Shown: piece by piece, positions 1-8,574 of the stretch
How positions within the stretch are numbered: position 1 is the first letter of the stretch
Layout of the letters: the number at the start of each line of letters is the position of its first letter
Origin: an uncultured Coriobacteriia bacterium
GTDB lineage: Bacteria; Actinomycetota; Coriobacteriia; Coriobacteriales; QAMH01
DNA: 57,187 nucleotides
Assembly: GCA_948466335.1 (NCBI GenBank)
Contig: CAOKAE010000010.1
Location: 1 to 57,187, forward strand
Direction of reading: 5' to 3'
Notes under the pieces: model-generated
The model's input: only the letters and a program-made list of their open reading frames with translations
The model's database searches: none
Told to the model about the DNA's origin: nothing
Program-made: the position numbers and the translations under genes

Positions 1-398
1 TCATGGCGGCCCATGACACGAGCGGCGTGCCCGTCGTAGACGATGGCGGAAAGCTCGTCGGCTTCATCTCCGATGGCGACGTGGCATCCTATCTCGGCAG
101 CAACGACATCTCGCTCCTCGATTCGACGCTCAACATCTACCGTTACGAGGACGATTCCGCGCTCCGATCGCGTCTCGCCGACCTGCTCGACCTCGACGTC
201 ATGAGCATCGCCACCAAACGCGTGATTTCCATACACGCAGATACGCCGATTGACAAGGCGGTGCATACGCTGTCCGAGAAGCGCATCAAGAAGGTGCCGG
301 TCGTGGACGACGAGGGCAGACTCGTGGGCACCTTGAGTCGCCGCAACGTCATGCACGCCATCGCCGATGCCATCGGGGAAATCAGGACGCAAGGGTAG
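1..398 (+). CDS. CBS-domain pair protein, 5' end outside the window
   Basis: This is the C-terminal part of a protein that begins before the window. Two CBS modules can be read. The first is around residues 5-45 (SGVPVVDDGGKLVGFISDGD) and the second around 68-125 (KKVPVVDDEGRLVGTLSR). CBS pairs bind adenine nucleotides and regulate an attached enzyme, channel or transporter, or act alone. The first visible ATG (position 3) lies inside the first CBS module, so it is not a convincing start. The missing N-terminus could carry a membrane or catalytic domain (HPP-type fusions are one possibility). It converges with the copper ATPase gene, with about 30 nt between the stops. Confidence 0.8.
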   Translation, partial: MAAHDTSGVPVVDDGGKLVGFISDGDVASYLGSNDISLLDSTLNIYRYEDDSALRSRLADLLDLDVMSIATKRVISIHADTPIDKAVHTLSEKRIKKVPVVDDEGRLVGTLSRRNVMHAIADAIGEIRTQG

Positions 399-430
399 GC
401 GTGCCAGCGGGGTCTGGCCTCCTGGGACAT

Positions 431-2695
431 CTACCGAAAGCGCTTGAGCAGCAGCGAGTTGCATACCACCGTCACGCTCGACAACGCCATCGCGGCGCCC
501 GCGAGCGCCGGGGCCAGGATACCCACAGCGGCAAGCGGAATCATGATGCAGTTGTAGATGAGCGCCCAGAAGAGGTTCTGGCGAATCTTGCGCATGGTGG
601 CCTTGGACAAGCGCAGGGCCACCACCAGGTCGCTCAGGCGGTTGCGCATGAGCACGACGCTGCCGGCATCCAGGGCCACATCCGTGCCCGAGGCCATGGC
701 CACGCCCACGTCAGCGGCGGCCAGCGCCGGGGCATCGTTGATGCCATCGCCCACGAACGCCGTGACGCCACCCTCGGTCGTATGGGCCTTCACCTCGGCC
801 ACGCGCTCGGCCTTCTCGAGGGGCAGCACGCCGGAGAACACGTGCGCGGCGGGAATGCCGACTTCCTCGGCCACCGCGAGCGCGGATGCCTGCGCGTCAC
901 CCGTCACCATGTAAGACGTGACGCCATACTCGTCTTTCAGGACGCGAATCGTCTCGCGGGCATCGGGCTTGGGCTCGTCGGCAAAGGTGAAGCTACCAGC
1001 GTCTACGCCATCGACGCGCACATGCGAGCCGACGAAGACCTCATGGCCCTCGACGACGCCCTCCACACCGGAGCCGACGACGGCCTCGAAGCCCTCGGGC
1101 TCGGGCAGGGCTGACGCAAGGGCCCGCGCGTACTCCTCGCTCCCCTCTTCGGCAGCCTGCACGGCCTCGCCAAGTGCACCGCTGCTCGCCGCATAGGCCA
1201 CGACGGCACGGGCCAGGGGATGCTCGCTTCTCGCCTCGAGCGCGGCGGCCAAACGCAAAGCATTGGGCGGCACGGTGCAGCTCGTCACCACGGGCGTGCC
1301 GCGCGTGATGGTGCCGGTCTTATCCATGACGGCGCTCTTGAGCTTGCAAACGCGCTCGAGCACTTCGCCATCCTTGATGAGGATGCCGAGCTGCGCGCCC
1401 TTGCCCATGCCGACCATGAGCGCCGTGGGCGTGGCAAGCCCGAGTGCGCACGGGCAGGCCACGACGATGACCGCGATGGCGGGCAGCAGCGCCTGTTGCC
1501 AGAGACTCGTGCCGTCACTGGGCACGAAGAAGAACCACACGCAGAAGGTGATTGCCGCGAGGGCGAGGATGACCGGCACGAACACGGCGGCGATCTTGTC
1601 GGCCATGCGCTGCACCGGAGCCTTGGAGCCCTGGGCGTCCTCCACCGCGCGCACGATGCGTGCCAACGTCGAGTCCGCGCCCACGCGCAGCGCCTTGAGC
1701 TGCAGCGAGCCCGTGGTGTTGAGCGTGCCGCCCGTCACCTCGTCGCCCTCGCGCTTCATGACCGGCAGCGCCTCACCGGTGAGCATGGACTCGTCGACCT
1801 CGGAGGCGCCCGAGGTCACGATGCCATCGACGGGCATCTTCTCGCCGGGACGCACGAGCACCACGTCACCGACCACGACGGCCGAAAGCGGAAGCTCCAT
1901 CACCGTGCCGCCGCGATCGACCCGCGCGGTGGGCGGTGCGAGGTTCATGAGCGATTCGATGGCCTGGTTGGTCGCGCCCTTCGCACGCGTCTCGAGGATC
2001 TTGCCGAGCAGCACGAAGGTGATAAGCATGGCGCAAGTCTCGAAGTACGGCATGCCGTTATTGATGGCGATGGACTCGTGGCTCGTCCAATCGCCGCGCA
2101 TGACAGGCAAAAACGTGATCCACAGCGAGAAGAGAAACGCAATGGTGGTACCGAGCGCCACGAGCACGTCCATGTTGGCAGACCCGCTCTTGAGCGATGC
2201 GAAGGCGCCCTTGTAGAAACGCGCGCCGCAGCCGAACTGCACGGGGATGACGAGGGCGAGCATGAGGATGTTGGTGGCGAACATGGCTTGCACGTGCGAA
2301 GGATCGCTCACGAACAGCGACGCGAGCGCTCCCCCGACGCCCATGTGGGCACCGGGTAGCATGCCGACGCAGAAGATGACGGCGGTGAGCACGAGCGAGG
2401 TGATGAAGACGTTGCGATCGTGCCTGGCACGCGCCGCCTCCTTGGCACGGCGCTCCTCGTCCACGAGCGGGGCATCATCGGGAATGACCTCGGCGGTGAA
2501 CGAGAGGTCGTCGAAGACGCGCAGCATGTCGTCCACGGAGGCCTCGTCGGTGTCGAAGGTGACCTGGCCGGTGTTGTTGGCGAGGTTGACCGCGACGTCG
2601 ATGACACCGGGCGTCTTGCGGTAGTGCTTCTCGATGTTGGCCGCGCAGTTGGCGCAGTGCATGCCGTCGATGGCCAGGCGTATCGTGCTTTGCAT
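431..2695 (-). CDS. copA: CopA-type copper-translocating P1B ATPase
   Basis: This predicted inner-membrane pump exports Cu(I) at the cost of ATP. An N-terminal HMA domain carries the metal site GMHCANC (about residues 11-17), followed by transmembrane segments. The actuator-loop motif TGEALP is near 306, the intramembrane metal motif CPC near 414, the phosphorylation motif DKTGT near 458, then the P1B-type SEHPLA and the hinge [10 protein letters not shown]. The length of 754 residues is normal for CopA with one HMA domain. A GTG three codons upstream touches the ribosome binding site. The ATG at 2695 has GAGG at about 8 nt and is preferred. No CsoR or CopZ gene is adjacent. The CPC class fits Cu(I) or Ag(I). 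Confidence 0.93.
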   Translation of the reverse strand: MQSTIRLAIDGMHCANCAANIEKHYRKTPGVIDVAVNLANNTGQVTFDTDEASVDDMLRVFDDLSFTAEVIPDDAPLVDEERRAKEAARARHDRNVFITSLVLTAVIFCVGMLPGAHMGVGGALASLFVSDPSHVQAMFATNILMLALVIPVQFGCGARFYKGAFASLKSGSANMDVLVALGTTIAFLFSLWITFLPVMRGDWTSHESIAINNGMPYFETCAMLITFVLLGKILETRAKGATNQAIESLMNLAPPTARVDRGGTVMELPLSAVVVGDVVLVRPGEKMPVDGIVTSGASEVDESMLTGEALPVMKREGDEVTGGTLNTTGSLQLKALRVGADSTLARIVRAVEDAQGSKAPVQRMADKIAAVFVPVILALAAITFCVWFFFVPSDGTSLWQQALLPAIAVIVVACPCALGLATPTALMVGMGKGAQLGILIKDGEVLERVCKLKSAVMDKTGTITRGTPVVTSCTVPPNALRLAAALEARSEHPLARAVVAYAASSGALGEAVQAAEEGSEEYARALASALPEPEGFEAVVGSGVEGVVEGHEVFVGSHVRVDGVDAGSFTFADEPKPDARETIRVLKDEYGVTSYMVTGDAQASALAVAEEVGIPAAHVFSGVLPLEKAERVAEVKAHTTEGGVTAFVGDGINDAPALAAADVGVAMASGTDVALDAGSVVLMRNRLSDLVVALRLSKATMRKIRQNLFWALIYNCIMIPLAAVGILAPALAGAAMALSSVTVVCNSLLLKRFR

Positions 2696-2788
2696 AGGAG
2701 TCACCTCTTATCTAAGCGGAGGTGTCCAGTATAAGACGTGAGCTAACCATATACGGCATCCATGCAATCTATTTGTTACTTAACATAA

Positions 2789-2817
2789 TTGCATTACGGT
2801 AATGCAGATGATACGAT
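2789..2817 (+). promoter_or_regulatory. Promoter with overlapping palindromic operator of the DinJ-PIN module
   Basis: TTGCAT (2789-2794) and TACGAT (2812-2817) are separated by 17 nt and make a plausible sigma-70 promoter. A perfect 15-bp palindrome, GCATTAC-G-GTAATGC, occupies 2791-2805 and covers the spacer. This is the layout expected for autorepression by the antitoxin or toxin-antitoxin complex. Confidence 0.6.
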
Positions 2818-2837
2818 GCATGCGGAAGGAGGCTGTC

Positions 2838-3161
2838 ATGGCTACTCAGCAAGCGACAATCAACGTACGCATGGACTCCGCCCTCAAGGAGCGCGCCGGT
2901 GCCGTTCTCGAGTCGTACGGCATCTCGACGACACAGGCCATCACGCGTTTGTGGGAAGAAATGGCGCAATCTCATGCCATACCTGACTTCATCTCCGGTG
3001 CAGACAAGAGCGCACGCGCTGCCGAGGTGCATCGCAAACTCGATGTCCTCAAGAGCATGGCGGGTTGCGTCAAGGCTCATACACCTCCCCCGGCAAGCAG
3101 CAAGGAGCTTCGCAGCACCATGTACGACGACAAATATCGTGACTACCTGGAGTTGCAGTGA
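2838..3161 (+). CDS. RelB/DinJ-family antitoxin
   Basis: This 107-residue protein begins with the ribbon-helix-helix signature of RelB/DinJ antitoxins (INVRMDSALKERAGAVLESY, about residues 7-26, then GISTTQAITRLWEEMAQ). It should dimerise on its own promoter and neutralise the toxin through its C-terminal tail. An earlier in-frame ATG exists at 2802, but AAGGAGG sits just before ATG 2838, which is chosen. Its stop TGA overlaps the GTG start of the downstream PIN gene (GTGA), so the two are translationally coupled. DinJ antitoxins usually pair with YafQ/RelE toxins, so the PIN partner is unusual. Confidence 0.85.
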   Translation: MATQQATINVRMDSALKERAGAVLESYGISTTQAITRLWEEMAQSHAIPDFISGADKSARAAEVHRKLDVLKSMAGCVKAHTPPPASSKELRSTMYDDKYRDYLELQ

Positions 3162-3586
3162 AGATACTCGTTGACACGAACGTCTGGCTCGACATCGCCT
3201 TCGGGCGCGAGGGCTTCTACGAAGACTCCTTCGGGGCCGTCGCAACGTGTATCGAAGACGAGAACGAGCTTCTTACGGTCGCAACGTCTCTCAAAGATGC
3301 CTTCTATATCGTCGAGCGTCACTCAGATGCGCAGCAAGCATACGAATGGGTCGAGAAGATCATGGCAATCTCAAGCATCGTGAGCGTCGACCAACTCACC
3401 TGTCACATGGCACTGGACTTGGAAAAGCCCGACTTCGAAGATGGCATCATCGCCGCATGTGCACGCATCGAAAACGTCGACGTCATCATCTCACGCGACA
3501 AGGGTGCCTACGAGAGCATCGGTATCCCCTGCTGCACCCCATCAGCCTACATCGAGGCATCCCCCTGGACGCGCACGCGCATATAG
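3158..3586 (+). CDS. PIN-domain ribonuclease toxin
   Basis: This 142-residue single PIN domain begins MKILVDTNVWLDIAFG, with the first catalytic Asp at residue 5. Further acidic positions are KPDFEDGIIAAC (about 95-106) and DVIISRDKGAY (about 112-122). These match the conserved Asp/Glu residues that bind Mg2+ in VapC-like RNases. The GTG start at 3158 overlaps the antitoxin stop. As the second gene of a two-gene operon it is the presumed toxin, cutting RNA when the antitoxin decays. The family is clear; the RNA target is unknown. Confidence 0.83.
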   Translation: MKILVDTNVWLDIAFGREGFYEDSFGAVATCIEDENELLTVATSLKDAFYIVERHSDAQQAYEWVEKIMAISSIVSVDQLTCHMALDLEKPDFEDGIIAACARIENVDVIISRDKGAYESIGIPCCTPSAYIEASPWTRTRI

Positions 3587-3592
3587 AGAAAC

Positions 3593-3620
3593 AGGGCGGC
3601 TCCCGCAAGGAAACCGCCCT
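3593..3620. terminator. Hairpin between convergent genes
   Basis: AGGGCGG (3593-3599) pairs with CCGCCCT (3614-3620) around a 14-nt loop, between the ends of the PIN gene and the convergent DUF1269-like gene. No strong T-run follows on either side, so this is a likely but weak bidirectional terminator. Confidence 0.5.
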
Positions 3621-3643
3621 GGAATTGTCACTAGGCACCGTGT

Positions 3644-4258
3644 CTAGAACTTCTTCTTGAAATCCTCGAACTTCTGCTTGATCTCTTCGCGCTTCTTCTC
3701 GATGGCCTCGTGCCGGTCAGCCCTGCGCTGGGCACGCAGCTTGTCATGGGCCTCCTTGGCGAGCTGCGCCTGGACCTCTTCGGCCTGCTCGACCTCGTCG
3801 GCAATCTCGGCGGCATCCCAATGCATGATCGCGCAGTCCATGCCCTCGAACTGGGTATCGAAGTCTGCGGTATCGTCTTCTTGCACGAGGGCGATGACGG
3901 CCGTTTGCCCCGGAAGGAGCGAGCGGCTGCAGTAGGCGATGAGCGAGGTGTCATCCTCGGCGTTGCTGTCATCGACAAGGCTGCCCGCCAGCAGGCCCAC
4001 GCCGCCGCCGAGCAAGATGCCAACCGGCCCACCCAGGATGCCCACGGCCGCACCGAGCAGTCCGCCCATCCAGGTGTCATCCGTCGTGTCCGTACCTGAG
4101 TCGAACCCGTCCTTGGGTACGATGACACCATCCTCGTTCTTGACGATGACCATCTGCAAGATCGTGTAGGACGCATTGACCGGATCGCCCTTGAGATGCG
4201 AGAAGGTCTCGTAGGCCTGGCTCTCAACCGGGAATGTCACCATCGTTACGCTTTCCAT
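3644..4258 (-). CDS. DUF1269-like protein with glycine-rich hydrophobic segment
   Basis: The 204-residue protein starts with a small alpha/beta region (MVTFPVESQAYETF). A strongly hydrophobic Gly/Leu stretch (GGLLGAAVGILGGPVGILL, about residues 64-90) could be one hairpin membrane insertion. An acidic middle region follows, then a charged, probably coiled-coil tail rich in Lys, Glu, Arg and Gln (about 135-204). This architecture matches DUF1269-type proteins of unknown function seen across actinobacteria. GGAG lies about 8 nt before ATG 4258. It is monocistronic between convergent and divergent neighbours. No enzymatic motif is visible. Confidence 0.65.
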   Translation of the reverse strand: MESVTMVTFPVESQAYETFSHLKGDPVNASYTILQMVIVKNEDGVIVPKDGFDSGTDTTDDTWMGGLLGAAVGILGGPVGILLGGGVGLLAGSLVDDSNAEDDTSLIAYCSRSLLPGQTAVIALVQEDDTADFDTQFEGMDCAIMHWDAAEIADEVEQAEEVQAQLAKEAHDKLRAQRRADRHEAIEKKREEIKQKFEDFKKKF

Positions 4259-4400
4259 GACGAGCTCCTGTCCTCAGGCTTTATCTTTATGCGAGAACAG
4301 TATACACCGTTTGTCGTTAAATTGCTGCCGTTCACGGAAAATACTAGATAACAAGCAATGCAAATCGGAAAGGCGCAGATGCTCGCAACAAATCTCAAAC

Positions 4401-4416
4401 TTGAACTTGGCTTTAA
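4401..4416 (+). promoter_or_regulatory. MerR-type operator near the MerR gene promoter
   Basis: The imperfect palindrome TTGAACTTGGCTTTAA lies about 40 nt before the MerR start. It agrees at 12-13 of 16 positions with the palindrome inside the aldo/keto reductase promoter at 56914-56929. TTGAAC (4401) and TATTCT (4424-4429) with 17 nt between them may be the promoter, giving autoregulation by the MerR protein. Confidence 0.45.
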
Positions 4417-4455
4417 GTCAAGATATTCTTTCGTCCAGACTATCGAGGAGGACTC

Positions 4456-4917
4456 ATGGACTATTCCATCGGCGAGGTATCGAAGATGACGGGGCTTTCG
4501 CCCTCGACCCTGCGCTTCTATGACAAGGAAGGTCTACTCCCCGGCCTCGGGCGTCAGGGCGGCAAGCGCGTCTTCGACGATGACCACGTGCGCTCGCTGC
4601 GCGTCATCGAGTGCCTGAAGAGCTCCGGCCTGGAGATACGCGACATCAGGAAGTTCATGGAGCTCACGACCAAAGGTAGCGCGAGCTACGCGCAGCGCAA
4701 GACGCTCATGGAGAAGCAGCGCGCGAAGACCCTCGAGCAAATCGACGAGATGCAGCAGACGCTCGCCGTGCTCGAATACAAGTGCTGGTACTACGACGAG
4801 GCGCTTTCCCGTGGTAACGAGGACTTCGCCACGGATGCCCCCGCAAACCTTCCCGCCAGGGGACGCGAGCTCTACAAGCGGGCATTCCCCCGTGACGGAG
4901 AAGAGGGCGCGCGATGA
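4456..4917 (+). CDS. MerR-family transcriptional regulator
   Basis: This 153-residue regulator has an N-terminal winged HTH typical of MerR (MDYSIGEVSKMTGLSPSTLRFYDKEGLLP split over residues 1-29, then a wing near 37-45). A long dimerisation helix follows (about 75-125, rich in Arg, Glu, Gln and Lys). The C-terminal effector region contains only one Cys (KCWYYDEAL), so a classical metal site is not evident. It is closest in style to the AdhR/YfmP group that controls aldo/keto reductases and aldehyde-responsive genes. GAGGAG precedes ATG 4456. The stop overlaps the next ATG (ATGA), so the DUF554 protein is co-expressed. Confidence 0.88.
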   Translation: MDYSIGEVSKMTGLSPSTLRFYDKEGLLPGLGRQGGKRVFDDDHVRSLRVIECLKSSGLEIRDIRKFMELTTKGSASYAQRKTLMEKQRAKTLEQIDEMQQTLAVLEYKCWYYDEALSRGNEDFATDAPANLPARGRELYKRAFPRDGEEGAR

Positions 4918-5609
4918 TCGGAACCATTGCAAATACGGTAGCTATCGTCTTGGGAAGCTCCGTGGGGGCCATCGCCAAGCGCGGCCTGGGCGAGAAGTAC
5001 CAGGACGTGCTGTTTTTGGCCATGGGCCTTGCAGCCGTGGGGCTTGGCGTCAACTCCATCGTCAAGGGCATGGGCGCAAGCGTCTACCCCGTGCTCTTCA
5101 TCGCGAGCCTGGCCCTGGGCGGCGTCATCGGCACGGCACTCGACCTCAACGGCCGTTTTGACCGATTCGTCTCCAAGCGCTCGAAATCCGGCACCAACCT
5201 CTCGCAGGGGCTCTCCACGGCCATCATGCTCTTCTGCTTCGGCGCCCTCTCCATCATCGGCCCCATCAACAGCGCGCTCTACGGAGACGAGACCTTCCTG
5301 CTCACCAACGCCACCCTCGACCTCGTGACGTCCATGGTGCTGGCCTCGTCCTTCGGCATCGGCATCGCGCTCGCGGCCATCGTGCTGTTCTGCTGGCAGG
5401 GGGCGATATTCCTTTTGGCAGCGCAGCTCCAGCCCTTCCTCACCGCAGACCTCATGGCCGAGATCACCATCGTGGGCGGTTTCCTCATCCTGGCTTCGGG
5501 CCTCGGCATCCTCAAGGTCAAGGAAATTCCGGTGATGAACCTCCTACCCGCCCTGCTGGTTCCCCCGTTGTGGTTTCTCGCCATCCAACTCGTGGGCAGC
5601 TTCGTGTAA
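4914..5609 (+). CDS. DUF554-family membrane protein
   Basis: The 231-residue protein is strongly hydrophobic, with about six or seven predicted membrane segments. It carries the DUF554/YqgA hallmarks: an N-terminal GTIANTVAIVLGSSVGA, a central LFCFGALSIIGPINSALYGD and a C-terminal GGFLILASGLGILKVKEIPV. The family is described as possible membrane transporters without a proven substrate. Its start overlaps the MerR stop by 4 nt, which suggests a two-gene operon. It ends convergently with the EthD-like gene, 22 nt away. Confidence 0.85.
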   Translation: MIGTIANTVAIVLGSSVGAIAKRGLGEKYQDVLFLAMGLAAVGLGVNSIVKGMGASVYPVLFIASLALGGVIGTALDLNGRFDRFVSKRSKSGTNLSQGLSTAIMLFCFGALSIIGPINSALYGDETFLLTNATLDLVTSMVLASSFGIGIALAAIVLFCWQGAIFLLAAQLQPFLTADLMAEITIVGGFLILASGLGILKVKEIPVMNLLPALLVPPLWFLAIQLVGSFV

Positions 5610-5631
5610 GCGAAACAGCACGCACAACCCC

Positions 5632-6321
5632 TTATTTCAACACGGAAAAGTCCACTAGAAACGGATCGACACTGCTCATGAACTCCTTGCGATGAGCTAC
5701 GGTGGCCTGACCTTCGGGAATGGTCTTGAAGGCATTGGAGACCTCGGATGCCTCGCTGAAGAACAGCTCGAGGATGCCGTCAAAGGGAAGGCGGTCGTGG
5801 TTGACGTGCTGGCCGTTGACCATGCGGTCGATGATGAGGTGCTGGTTGTAGCCGAAGAATATGTCGGTGGGCATCTTCGCCATGCACCCGGAATGGACGA
5901 CGAACCACTCGCGCGTGAAGTCCTCGAATGACACGTCCGGTACCGTACGGCCCAGCAACGTCATCTTCTTATGGCACCCATCCTCGACGCGCAGGGGAAT
6001 GGAGACGTTTTCCAGGCATACGTAGGTCTCGTTGTAGACCACCGCATTCACGCGCTCGCGTAGCATGGCCTTGTACGCATCCGATTGCGCGGCCAGCTCG
6101 TAGGCATCCAGATCGACATAGCGTTCAATGGTGAAGGCATCGGCGAGAATGGCCTCGGACGAGGCGTCTCCTTGCTCCTTGAGGGTGACTCGATCGACCT
6201 CGAAGGACTCGAGCCCCGGGATTCGAAGGCAAAGGGGCGCATAATCGTCATGGAGGAAACGCTCGAAGTCGCCGTCTGAAACAGCCGGGTCTTTGCGAAA
6301 GAGATTAATGCAGGAAATCAT
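5632..6321 (-). CDS. EthD-like two-domain protein (paralogue 1 of 3)
   Basis: This 229-residue protein belongs to a set of three paralogues in this island. Each opens with MISxINLxxK and has two repeated alpha/beta halves of about 110 residues. The second half contains the EthD-type pattern FTREWFVVHSGCMAKMPTD and GYNQHLIIDRMVNG, with a closing GILELFFSE. Dimeric alpha+beta barrels of this kind include EthD and small-molecule isomerases, oxygenases or degradation helpers. AAAGGA sits before ATG 6321. It is the last gene of a minus-strand run starting near 10714 and is likely made with the adjacent SnoaL-like protein. Its precise role is unknown; it may bind or process the island's substrate. 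Confidence 0.68.
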   Translation of the reverse strand: MISCINLFRKDPAVSDGDFERFLHDDYAPLCLRIPGLESFEVDRVTLKEQGDASSEAILADAFTIERYVDLDAYELAAQSDAYKAMLRERVNAVVYNETYVCLENVSIPLRVEDGCHKKMTLLGRTVPDVSFEDFTREWFVVHSGCMAKMPTDIFFGYNQHLIIDRMVNGQHVNHDRLPFDGILELFFSEASEVSNAFKTIPEGQATVAHRKEFMSSVDPFLVDFSVLK

Positions 6322-6339
6322 TGCGCCTGTCCTTTCCCC

Positions 6340-6831
6340 CTACATCATGAACACCTTGTAGGCGTTGGCGGTGTCTTCGTAGCGTTTCTTGATCTCCGCC
6401 TCGCCGCGCAGGTAGGTGAGCGACATTTCGGTGAAGTACCAACGCCCGTCGATCTTCACGTACCTGTTGTCATAGTGGGCGCGGCCGAAGAACTCCCCGC
6501 CGTTCTCGGCGTCGTAAAGGTCGTCTTCCAAGGACCAATGCGAAATGGCCGTGCCGTCATCGTTGACCTCGATCCAGTGATGGTGGCCTTGATGACTCGA
6601 GGTGACGTTTTCGGTGAATTTGCCCTGCATCGTGGCGAGCATGCCGTCACGTCCCTCGTAGCGTCCACCGGTCGTGTTGTTGATGAACGCGAAGTCGTCG
6701 ACGAGGATGCCGGCAAGGCCATCCCAGTCCTTGGCGTCGAGGAAATCCCAATACTGCGCTTGCAGGCGCTCGATGGCGCGCATGTCCTCGAGCTTCTCGA
6801 TGCGTCGCTCGAGTTCCTCCATGGTTGTCAT
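6340..6831 (-). CDS. BaiE-like SnoaL/NTF2-fold dehydratase candidate
   Basis: A 163-residue single SnoaL/NTF2-like cone domain. An N-terminal helix (LERRIEKLEDMRAIERLQAQ) is followed by YWDFLDAKDWD, a SHQGHHH turn, HWSLEDDL and a C-terminal DGRWYFTEMSL strand. Compared from memory with bile acid 7-alpha-dehydratase BaiE (about 166 residues), Tyr27, Asp32, His80 and Asp103 fall at a constant offset of three from the reported catalytic Tyr30, Asp35, His83 and Asp106. A lyase removing water next to an enone is therefore plausible. The open frame extends upstream to 7080, but AAGGAG before ATG 6831 and the SDR stop at 6845 fix the start. The substrate is not known. Confidence 0.72.
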   Translation of the reverse strand: MTTMEELERRIEKLEDMRAIERLQAQYWDFLDAKDWDGLAGILVDDFAFINNTTGGRYEGRDGMLATMQGKFTENVTSSHQGHHHWIEVNDDGTAISHWSLEDDLYDAENGGEFFGRAHYDNRYVKIDGRWYFTEMSLTYLRGEAEIKKRYEDTANAYKVFMM

Positions 6832-6844
6832 GGCACGACACTCC

Positions 6845-7594
6845 TTACAGAAGGCTGAAGCCGCCCTCTTCGTAGATGGTCTCTCCGGTGATGAACGAGG
6901 CGTCATCCGAGGCGAGGAACAATGCGACGCTGACCATCTCCTCGATTTCGCCGTAACGACCGAAGGGCATCTTGGCCAGGAAGGCCGCGTTGCGCTCGGG
7001 ATCGAACCTCGTGCCCTCCGTGATGCGGGTCTTGGAGGTGCCCGGCGCCACGGCGTTGACGTGGATATCGTACTTGGCAAGCTCCAGGGCCATGACCTGG
7101 GTGAGCATGCTCACCGCCGCCTTGGAGGGGCCGTAGGGGGTGATGCCGCCGATGGTCTTGCGGGCGCTATTGGAACTCGTGTTGACGATATGCCCTTTCA
7201 CGCCAAGGTCGACCATGGTGCGGGCCACGGCCTGGCCGACGTAGAACACGCCGTTCAGGTTCGTGTCCATGACGTCGAGCCAACCTTCCTGGCTGCAATC
7301 CAGAAACGCCTCGCGATGGGTGATGCCCGCGTTGTTCATGAGGACGTCGATGCGTCCGAACCTATCGATGACCTCCGCGACGCTTTTCTGGACCTGACCG
7401 TAATCGCGCACGTCGCAATGGAGGCAGTACACGCTCTCGTTATCGCCGAACGCCTCCTCCATGGTGTCATCCTCGATGTCGAAAACGGCAACCTGGGCAC
7501 CTTCCTTCACGAGCTGCTCGACCATGCCGCGCCCCAGGCCGTTGGCACCACCGGTCACGAGCGCGATCTTGTCTATGAATCTCTGCTTTTCCAT
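6845..7594 (-). CDS. Short-chain dehydrogenase/reductase (SDR)
   Basis: A 249-residue classical SDR. The NAD(P)-binding glycine motif TGGANGLG is near residues 14-21. NNAG is near 90, and the catalytic Ser and Tyr-x3-Lys occur in NTSSNSARKTIGGITPYGPSK. An Asp (VFDIEDD) at the end of beta-2 favours NAD(H). These enzymes interconvert alcohols and ketones. Here it probably oxidises or reduces a hydroxyl of the island's substrate. AGAAGGG precedes ATG 7594; the longer open frame upstream overlaps the preceding SDR and is not used. It shares the C-terminal FLASDDASFITGE pattern with the other two SDRs. Confidence 0.9.
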   Translation of the reverse strand: MEKQRFIDKIALVTGGANGLGRGMVEQLVKEGAQVAVFDIEDDTMEEAFGDNESVYCLHCDVRDYGQVQKSVAEVIDRFGRIDVLMNNAGITHREAFLDCSQEGWLDVMDTNLNGVFYVGQAVARTMVDLGVKGHIVNTSSNSARKTIGGITPYGPSKAAVSMLTQVMALELAKYDIHVNAVAPGTSKTRITEGTRFDPERNAAFLAKMPFGRYGEIEEMVSVALFLASDDASFITGETIYEEGGFSLL

Positions 7595-7613
7595 GGGTTT
7601 CCCTTCTCGTTCG

Positions 7614-8510
7614 CTATTGCTTGTCGGCCGTGGCCAGATGTAGATACGTCGTGGCTCCTCCATCCACGGCGATGTACTCGCCGTTGATGAAGCTCGCATC
7701 GTCGGAGGCGAGGAAGAGCGCGACGGTCGCGATTTCCTCGGGAAGCGCATAACGCTTCAACGACGATGCCTCGGAAAGCCCCTTCCTGTTCTGCCCGCGC
7801 GCCAGCGTCATGTCCGAAAGCACGAGGCCCGGATTCACGGCATTGACGCGCACGCCCAAGGGCCCCAGGTCGGTGGCGGCGGCGCGAGTCGCGCCCAAGG
7901 CGGCGGCCTTCGCCATGGCATAGCCAATGAGGTTGCCCGGTCCGAAGTGGTTGCCCTGGTACGAGCATATGTTGACGATGGCGCCGCCACCGCTGTCTAT
8001 GATCGCCTGCGCGCAGTAGTGCATGCCGTTATAGACGCCCCAGCAATCGACATCCATCATGCGGTTCAGGTCCTCGCGCGAACACGTCAGGATGGATCCG
8101 TTCACGCAGATTCCGGCGTTGTTGACGAGCACGTCCAGGCGCCCGCATTCGTCGTCAACCTTCTTGACGAGCTTTTGCCATGCGACCTCGTCGACGACGT
8201 CCATGGGAAACGCCACGGCCTCTCCCCCGTCATCCTTGATGGCCGCCTCCACGCGCGCGAGGCCGTCTTCCTTGATGTCGGTCATGTACACCTTGGCGCC
8301 TTGCTGGGCGAACATCTTCGCCTCCATCTCGCCCTGACCACCGGCGGCACCGGTGACGATGACCACCTGGTCCTCGAACTTTCCGGTCCCCTTGGCGACA
8401 CGCGACCAGCGCTTGGCCTTCTGCTCGGCGTATACCTTCTCCTCGAACTCGCGCTGGCCGGGGCCAGTGACGATGGCGTCCTCGAAGAACTCCGCACGCT
8501 TCGATTTCAT
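7614..8510 (-). CDS. SDR family oxidoreductase with N-terminal extension
   Basis: This 298-residue SDR has about 45 extra residues before its Rossmann domain (MKSKRAEFFEDAIVTGPGQR then QKAKRWSRVAKGTGKFEDQ). The cofactor motif TGAAGGQG is near residues 54-61, NNAG near 130, and Ser/Tyr-x3-Lys in NICSYQGNHFGPGNLIGYAMAK. The ending FLASDDASFINGEYIAVDGG is classical SDR. The charged N-terminal extension is unusual and may mediate oligomerisation or partner contact. It lies in the run EthD-SDR-SDR-SnoaL-EthD, 20 nt from the next SDR. Substrate unknown; a hydroxysteroid-dehydrogenase-like role is a guess from context. Confidence 0.87.
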   Translation of the reverse strand: MKSKRAEFFEDAIVTGPGQREFEEKVYAEQKAKRWSRVAKGTGKFEDQVVIVTGAAGGQGEMEAKMFAQQGAKVYMTDIKEDGLARVEAAIKDDGGEAVAFPMDVVDEVAWQKLVKKVDDECGRLDVLVNNAGICVNGSILTCSREDLNRMMDVDCWGVYNGMHYCAQAIIDSGGGAIVNICSYQGNHFGPGNLIGYAMAKAAALGATRAAATDLGPLGVRVNAVNPGLVLSDMTLARGQNRKGLSEASSLKRYALPEEIATVALFLASDDASFINGEYIAVDGGATTYLHLATADKQ

Positions 8511-8574
8511 GATTGCCTCCGTTCGGGAAGCGGCTGCACCGGGCGAATCGCGTGATGCAGCCGACGTAGATCTG

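Noticed and set aside
1220-2359. 379-codon plus-strand frame opposite copA
   Set aside because: The minus strand encodes all P1B ATPase motifs in order; this frame has none.
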